From assembly GCA_002418775.1 (NCBI GenBank), contig DIEU01000025.1, positions 1-52,334 of the forward strand: a stretch of 52,334 nucleotides of DNA, read 5' to 3'. A program made the translations under genes and the position numbers. Position 1 is the first letter of the stretch; each line of letters opens with the position of its first letter. The DNA comes from Firmicutes bacterium UBA5766 (lineage in GTDB: Bacteria; Bacillota; Desulfotomaculia; Desulfotomaculales; Nap2-2B). This document shows positions 49,184 through 52,334 of the stretch, piece after piece. The notes under the pieces were generated by a model that made no database searches, was not told the DNA's origin, and worked only from the letters and a program-made list of their open reading frames with translations.

Positions 49184-52100
49184 ATGAGTCTTTTAAATTT
49201 GGGTTCCAGGGAACGATGGAGCTTTTTTAAACTTAAAGAGGTCTTGGATCTGCCCGATCTTATTGAGATTCAAAAAGGTTCGTATGAGTGGTTTTTAAGA
49301 GAAGGACTGAGGGAAGTATTTCATGATGTTTCTCCTGTTCAAGACTTTACAGGAAACCTTGTTCTTGAATTTTTAGATTATTCGTTGGGGGAACCTAAAT
49401 ATTCGGAAGAAGAATGTAAAGAAAGAGACGTTACCTATTTCTCGCCCTTGCGTGTCAAGGTGAGGTTAATTAACAAAGAGACCGGTGAGGTAAAGGAACA
49501 GGAAGTCTTTATGGGTGACCTTCCCTTAATGACTGAAAAAGGAACTTTTATTATTAACGGGGCTGAACGTGTAATTGTCAGCCAGTTAGTGCGATCCCCG
49601 GGCGTCTATTTTGGTGAGCAGATTGATACATCGGGCAAAAAAATATATACTGCAACGATTATTCCCAATCGCGGGGCTTGGCTGGAATTTGAAACAGATG
49701 CCAATGATCAGCTTTACGTACGCATTGACCGCACACGTAAAATACCGGCAACAGTGTTAATTAGGGCCCTGGGTTACGGTCCCAACCTAAAAATAATGGA
49801 ATTATTTAACGAAAACGTGCATATTCAGGATACCCTGGCACGGGATAACACTGATTCGGAAGAAGAGGCCCTGGTTGAAATTTACAAACGGTTGAGACCC
49901 GGGGAACCTCCCGCTGTCGAAAGCGCCCGCACATTACTGTCTTCCCTGTTTTTTGATCCTAAACGTTATGACCTGGCCAATGTCGGCAGATATAAAATAG
50001 AAAAAAAGCTAAAGCATGGCGTTTTATACCGTGATGGTGAACCTGATGGGGATCTTAAAATACGCCAAAAGGATCAAAACCGTGAATTCATCCGTGAATT
50101 AACGCACAAGGATATTATACAAACAATGCGGTATTTACTTAATCTGATGGATGGGGAAGGGAATGTTGACGACATTGATCACCTGGGTAACCGCAGAGTC
50201 CGTTCTGTGGGCGAGTTGCTTCAAAACCAATTCCGCATAGGATTGGCCAGGATGGAACGGGTAATCAGGGAACGGATGACAATTCAGGATATAGACGTGA
50301 TTACACCGCAGGTTTTGATAAATATTCGACCGGTGGTTGCTGCAATTAAGGAGTTTTTTGGCTCAAGCCAGTTGTCTCAGTTTATGGATCAGACAAATCC
50401 TCTTGCCGAACTAACACACAAGCGCCGTCTTTCCGCACTGGGGCCAGGCGGACTTAGCCGTGAAAGGGCTGGTTTTGAGGTCCGTGATGTTCACCATTCT
50501 CATTATGGGAGAATCTGCCCTATTGAAACTCCTGAAGGTCCGAATATTGGACTCATAGGGTCTTTAAGCTGTTATGCAAGAGTCAATCCGTTTGGTTTTA
50601 TCGAGACTCCTTATCGTAAAGTAGAAAAACAAAACAAGCGTGTCACCGAAGAGATCAGCTATTTAACAGCCGACGAGGAAGAGGAAAACGTAATCGCCCA
50701 GGCTAATGTTCCCCTTGATGAAAATGGTTATTTCAAGGGTCAGGTGAGCGCGCGTTCTTATCATGGAGAAATAATGGTTGTTCCTGATTCCAAGGTTGAT
50801 TATATGGATGTTTCGCCCAAGCAGGTGTTCAGTGTGGCTTCAGCTTTAATACCCTTTCTTGAACACAATGACGCCAACCGTGCGCTGATGGGCGCAAATA
50901 TGCAGCGCCAGGCCGTTCCGCTTATTAAAGTTGACGCTCCGCTGGTTGGTACAGGGGTGGAATATAAAGTTGCCTGCGATTCTGGTGTTGTGGTGCTTTC
51001 AAAAAACGACGGTTTTGTTGAACGGGTTACGGCCAATGAAATTTTGATCCGGACTGATGAGAGTACAGTTAATACACATAAGCTTTTAAAATTTAACCGT
51101 TCCAACCAGGGAACCTGCATAAACCAGAAAGCTATAGTAAAAAAGGGCCAGCGAGTTAAAACCGGGCAGGTAATTGCGGACGGTCCCTCAACTGATTACG
51201 GGGAACTTGCCCTTGGCCGTAATGTGTTGGTTGCCTTTATGCCATGGGAAGGTTTTAATTATGAGGACGCAATACTGGTAAGTGAAAAACTGGTCAAAGA
51301 AGATTATTTCACTTCAATTCATATTGAGGAATATGAGTGTGAAGCAAGAGATACCAAACTTGGTCCTGAGGAAATAACCAGGGACATTCCGAATGTTGGT
51401 GAAGATATACTTAAAGATTTGGATGACCGGGGTATTATCCGTATTGGCGCAGAAGTACGCCCCGGAGATATTCTTGTGGGCAAGGTGACTCCAAAGGGAG
51501 AAACAGAACTTACTGCAGAAGAAAAGCTTTTGAGAGCTATTTTTGGTGAGAAAGCAAGAGAAGTTCGTGACAGCTCACTGAAAGTCCCTCATGGTGAAAG
51601 CGGTAAAGTAATAGATATTCAAATATCTTCAAAGAAAAAGGGAAACGATCTTCCTCCGGGTGTAAATGAGCTTGTAAGAGTATTTATTGCAAAGAAAAGA
51701 AAAATATCTGTGGGAGACAAGCTTGCCGGAAGGCATGGCAATAAAGGTGTTATTTCAGTAATACTTCCCGAAGAAGATATGCCTTATACGGAAGACGGTA
51801 CTCCTGTTGATATAGTTTTGAATCCGCTCGGAGTTCCTTCCCGTATGAATGTGGGGCAGATTTTGGAGACGCATCTCGGTTGGGCTTCAAGGGGGTTGGG
51901 TGAAAAGCTCAATGGTTTGGTTGATCGGATCGCCAACTTCGATTCCATCAGGAAAGAACTGAAAAGAATCTATGCGTCCGCCGAATTCGATGATTTTGTG
52001 GATGGCGCAGGCGACGATGAGCTTCGGCGCTTCATTCGGAAATTAAAGAGGGGCATTTCGCTGGCAACGCCCGTGTTCGACGGTGCCAACGAAACGGACA

Positions 52101-52334
52101 TCCGCGAGATGCTGAAGATGGCCGACCTTCCGGAAAACGGGCAGACCGTACTGTTCGACGGCCGGACGGGTGAGCCCTTCGATCAGGAGATCACCGTCGG
52201 GATCATCTACATATTGAAACTTCACCACCTGGTCGACAACAAGATCCACGCGCGCTCCATCGGTCCGTATTCGTTGGTGACGCAGCAGCCCCTCGGCGGA
52301 AAGGCGCAGTTCGGCGGTCAGAGACTCGGGGAGA
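49184..52334 (+). CDS. rpoB: RNA polymerase beta subunit (partial, chimeric 3' part)
   Basis: 1050 codons are visible; the gene runs off the right edge. ATG 49184 (MSLLNLGSRERWSFFKLKEVLDLPDLIEIQK) has AAGGGGG 12 nt before it. Conserved blocks include RSPGVYFGEQ, QFMDQTNPLAELTHKRRLSALGPGGLSRERAGFEVRDVHHSHYGRICPIETPEGPNIGLIGSL and GDKLAGRHGNKGVIS. Up to about codon 898 it is Firmicutes-like. After ETHLGWA (near 51890) it follows the proteobacterial pattern, with ~50 extra residues before ATPVFDGA and a GC rise to about 57-65% in 52021-52200. The frame stays open throughout. Confidence 0.93.
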   Translation, partial: MSLLNLGSRERWSFFKLKEVLDLPDLIEIQKGSYEWFLREGLREVFHDVSPVQDFTGNLVLEFLDYSLGEPKYSEEECKERDVTYFSPLRVKVRLINKETGEVKEQEVFMGDLPLMTEKGTFIINGAERVIVSQLVRSPGVYFGEQIDTSGKKIYTATIIPNRGAWLEFETDANDQLYVRIDRTRKIPATVLIRALGYGPNLKIMELFNENVHIQDTLARDNTDSEEEALVEIYKRLRPGEPPAVESARTLLSSLFFDPKRYDLANVGRYKIEKKLKHGVLYRDGEPDGDLKIRQKDQNREFIRELTHKDIIQTMRYLLNLMDGEGNVDDIDHLGNRRVRSVGELLQNQFRIGLARMERVIRERMTIQDIDVITPQVLINIRPVVAAIKEFFGSSQLSQFMDQTNPLAELTHKRRLSALGPGGLSRERAGFEVRDVHHSHYGRICPIETPEGPNIGLIGSLSCYARVNPFGFIETPYRKVEKQNKRVTEEISYLTADEEEENVIAQANVPLDENGYFKGQVSARSYHGEIMVVPDSKVDYMDVSPKQVFSVASALIPFLEHNDANRALMGANMQRQAVPLIKVDAPLVGTGVEYKVACDSGVVVLSKNDGFVERVTANEILIRTDESTVNTHKLLKFNRSNQGTCINQKAIVKKGQRVKTGQVIADGPSTDYGELALGRNVLVAFMPWEGFNYEDAILVSEKLVKEDYFTSIHIEEYECEARDTKLGPEEITRDIPNVGEDILKDLDDRGIIRIGAEVRPGDILVGKVTPKGETELTAEEKLLRAIFGEKAREVRDSSLKVPHGESGKVIDIQISSKKKGNDLPPGVNELVRVFIAKKRKISVGDKLAGRHGNKGVISVILPEEDMPYTEDGTPVDIVLNPLGVPSRMNVGQILETHLGWASRGLGEKLNGLVDRIANFDSIRKELKRIYASAEFDDFVDGAGDDELRRFIRKLKRGISLATPVFDGANETDIREMLKMADLPENGQTVLFDGRTGEPFDQEITVGIIYILKLHHLVDNKIHARSIGPYSLVTQQPLGGKAQFGGQRLGE

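Noticed and set aside
1..52334. CRISPR arrays, rRNA, tRNA, prophage or insertion sequences
   Set aside because: I saw no regularly spaced repeats, no tRNA-like cloverleaf in the gaps and no transposase or phage gene. The gaps were read by eye only, so a small RNA could be missed.

Overview
The window reads as a chromosomal segment of a spore-forming, low-to-mid GC Gram-positive bacterium of the class Clostridia, most like the Peptococcaceae (Desulfotomaculum/Pelotomaculum/Carboxydothermus type). The evidence is spoIVA, strong AGGAGG-type ribosome binding sites, sigma-A promoters, an HrcA/CIRCE-controlled dnaK operon, a short SigA, and a dnaK operon that carries an archaeal-like (group III) chaperonin. 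Nearly all of it is core housekeeping DNA. I see no insertion sequence, prophage, CRISPR array, rRNA or tRNA.

Layout, left to right. 1-2055: minus-strand genes for a truncated LysM secreted protein and the DnaI-like/DnaD-like primosome pair. 2341-3719: a lone glyceraldehyde-3-phosphate dehydrogenase and a small unknown protein. 3803-9822, minus strand: a LysM/SleB-like cell wall hydrolase, the threonine operon hom-thrC-thrB, and spoIVA. 9823-10397: a long non-coding gap with a GC-rich structured block. 10398-20347: hemW, then a CIRCE-controlled hrcA-chaperonin-grpE-dnaK-dnaJ operon, a decayed rsmE, mtaB, a HIT protein and rpsU (58 codons). 20680-29418: a small unknown gene with a near-perfect promoter, tsaD, folK, a leader-RNA-controlled pantothenate operon (DUF2520-panB-panC-panD) and nadA-nadB-nadC. 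29472-36531: an MFS exporter, a convergent amidohydrolase, and dgt-dnaG-sigA. 36635-41989: mobA, yqeG, aroE, aroC, a fused aroK-aroB and an unknown gene. 42057-45325: thrS, coaD, nth. 45515 to the end: the transcription/translation block rpmG-secE-nusG-rplK-rplA-(L10 leader)-rplJ-rplL-rpoB.

The main observations are these. (1) The last ~450 bases of rpoB switch to a proteobacterial-type sequence with a lineage-specific insertion and higher GC, which looks like a chimeric join inside a conserved stretch. (2) rsmE between dnaJ and mtaB is a frameshifted remnant with two internal deletions, and prmA, its usual neighbour, is missing. (3) A group III chaperonin sits inside the dnaK operon under HrcA control. 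(4) Shikimate kinase and dehydroquinate synthase are fused, with a possible internal start for the second half. (5) A GC-rich structured intergenic element has an edge that recurs 34 kb away in another intergenic gap. (6) Several leader/attenuator structures occur before pan, rplJ, rpoB and nusG. Many start codons below were moved from the longest reading frame because a clear ribosome binding site, promoter or terminator shows the real start.
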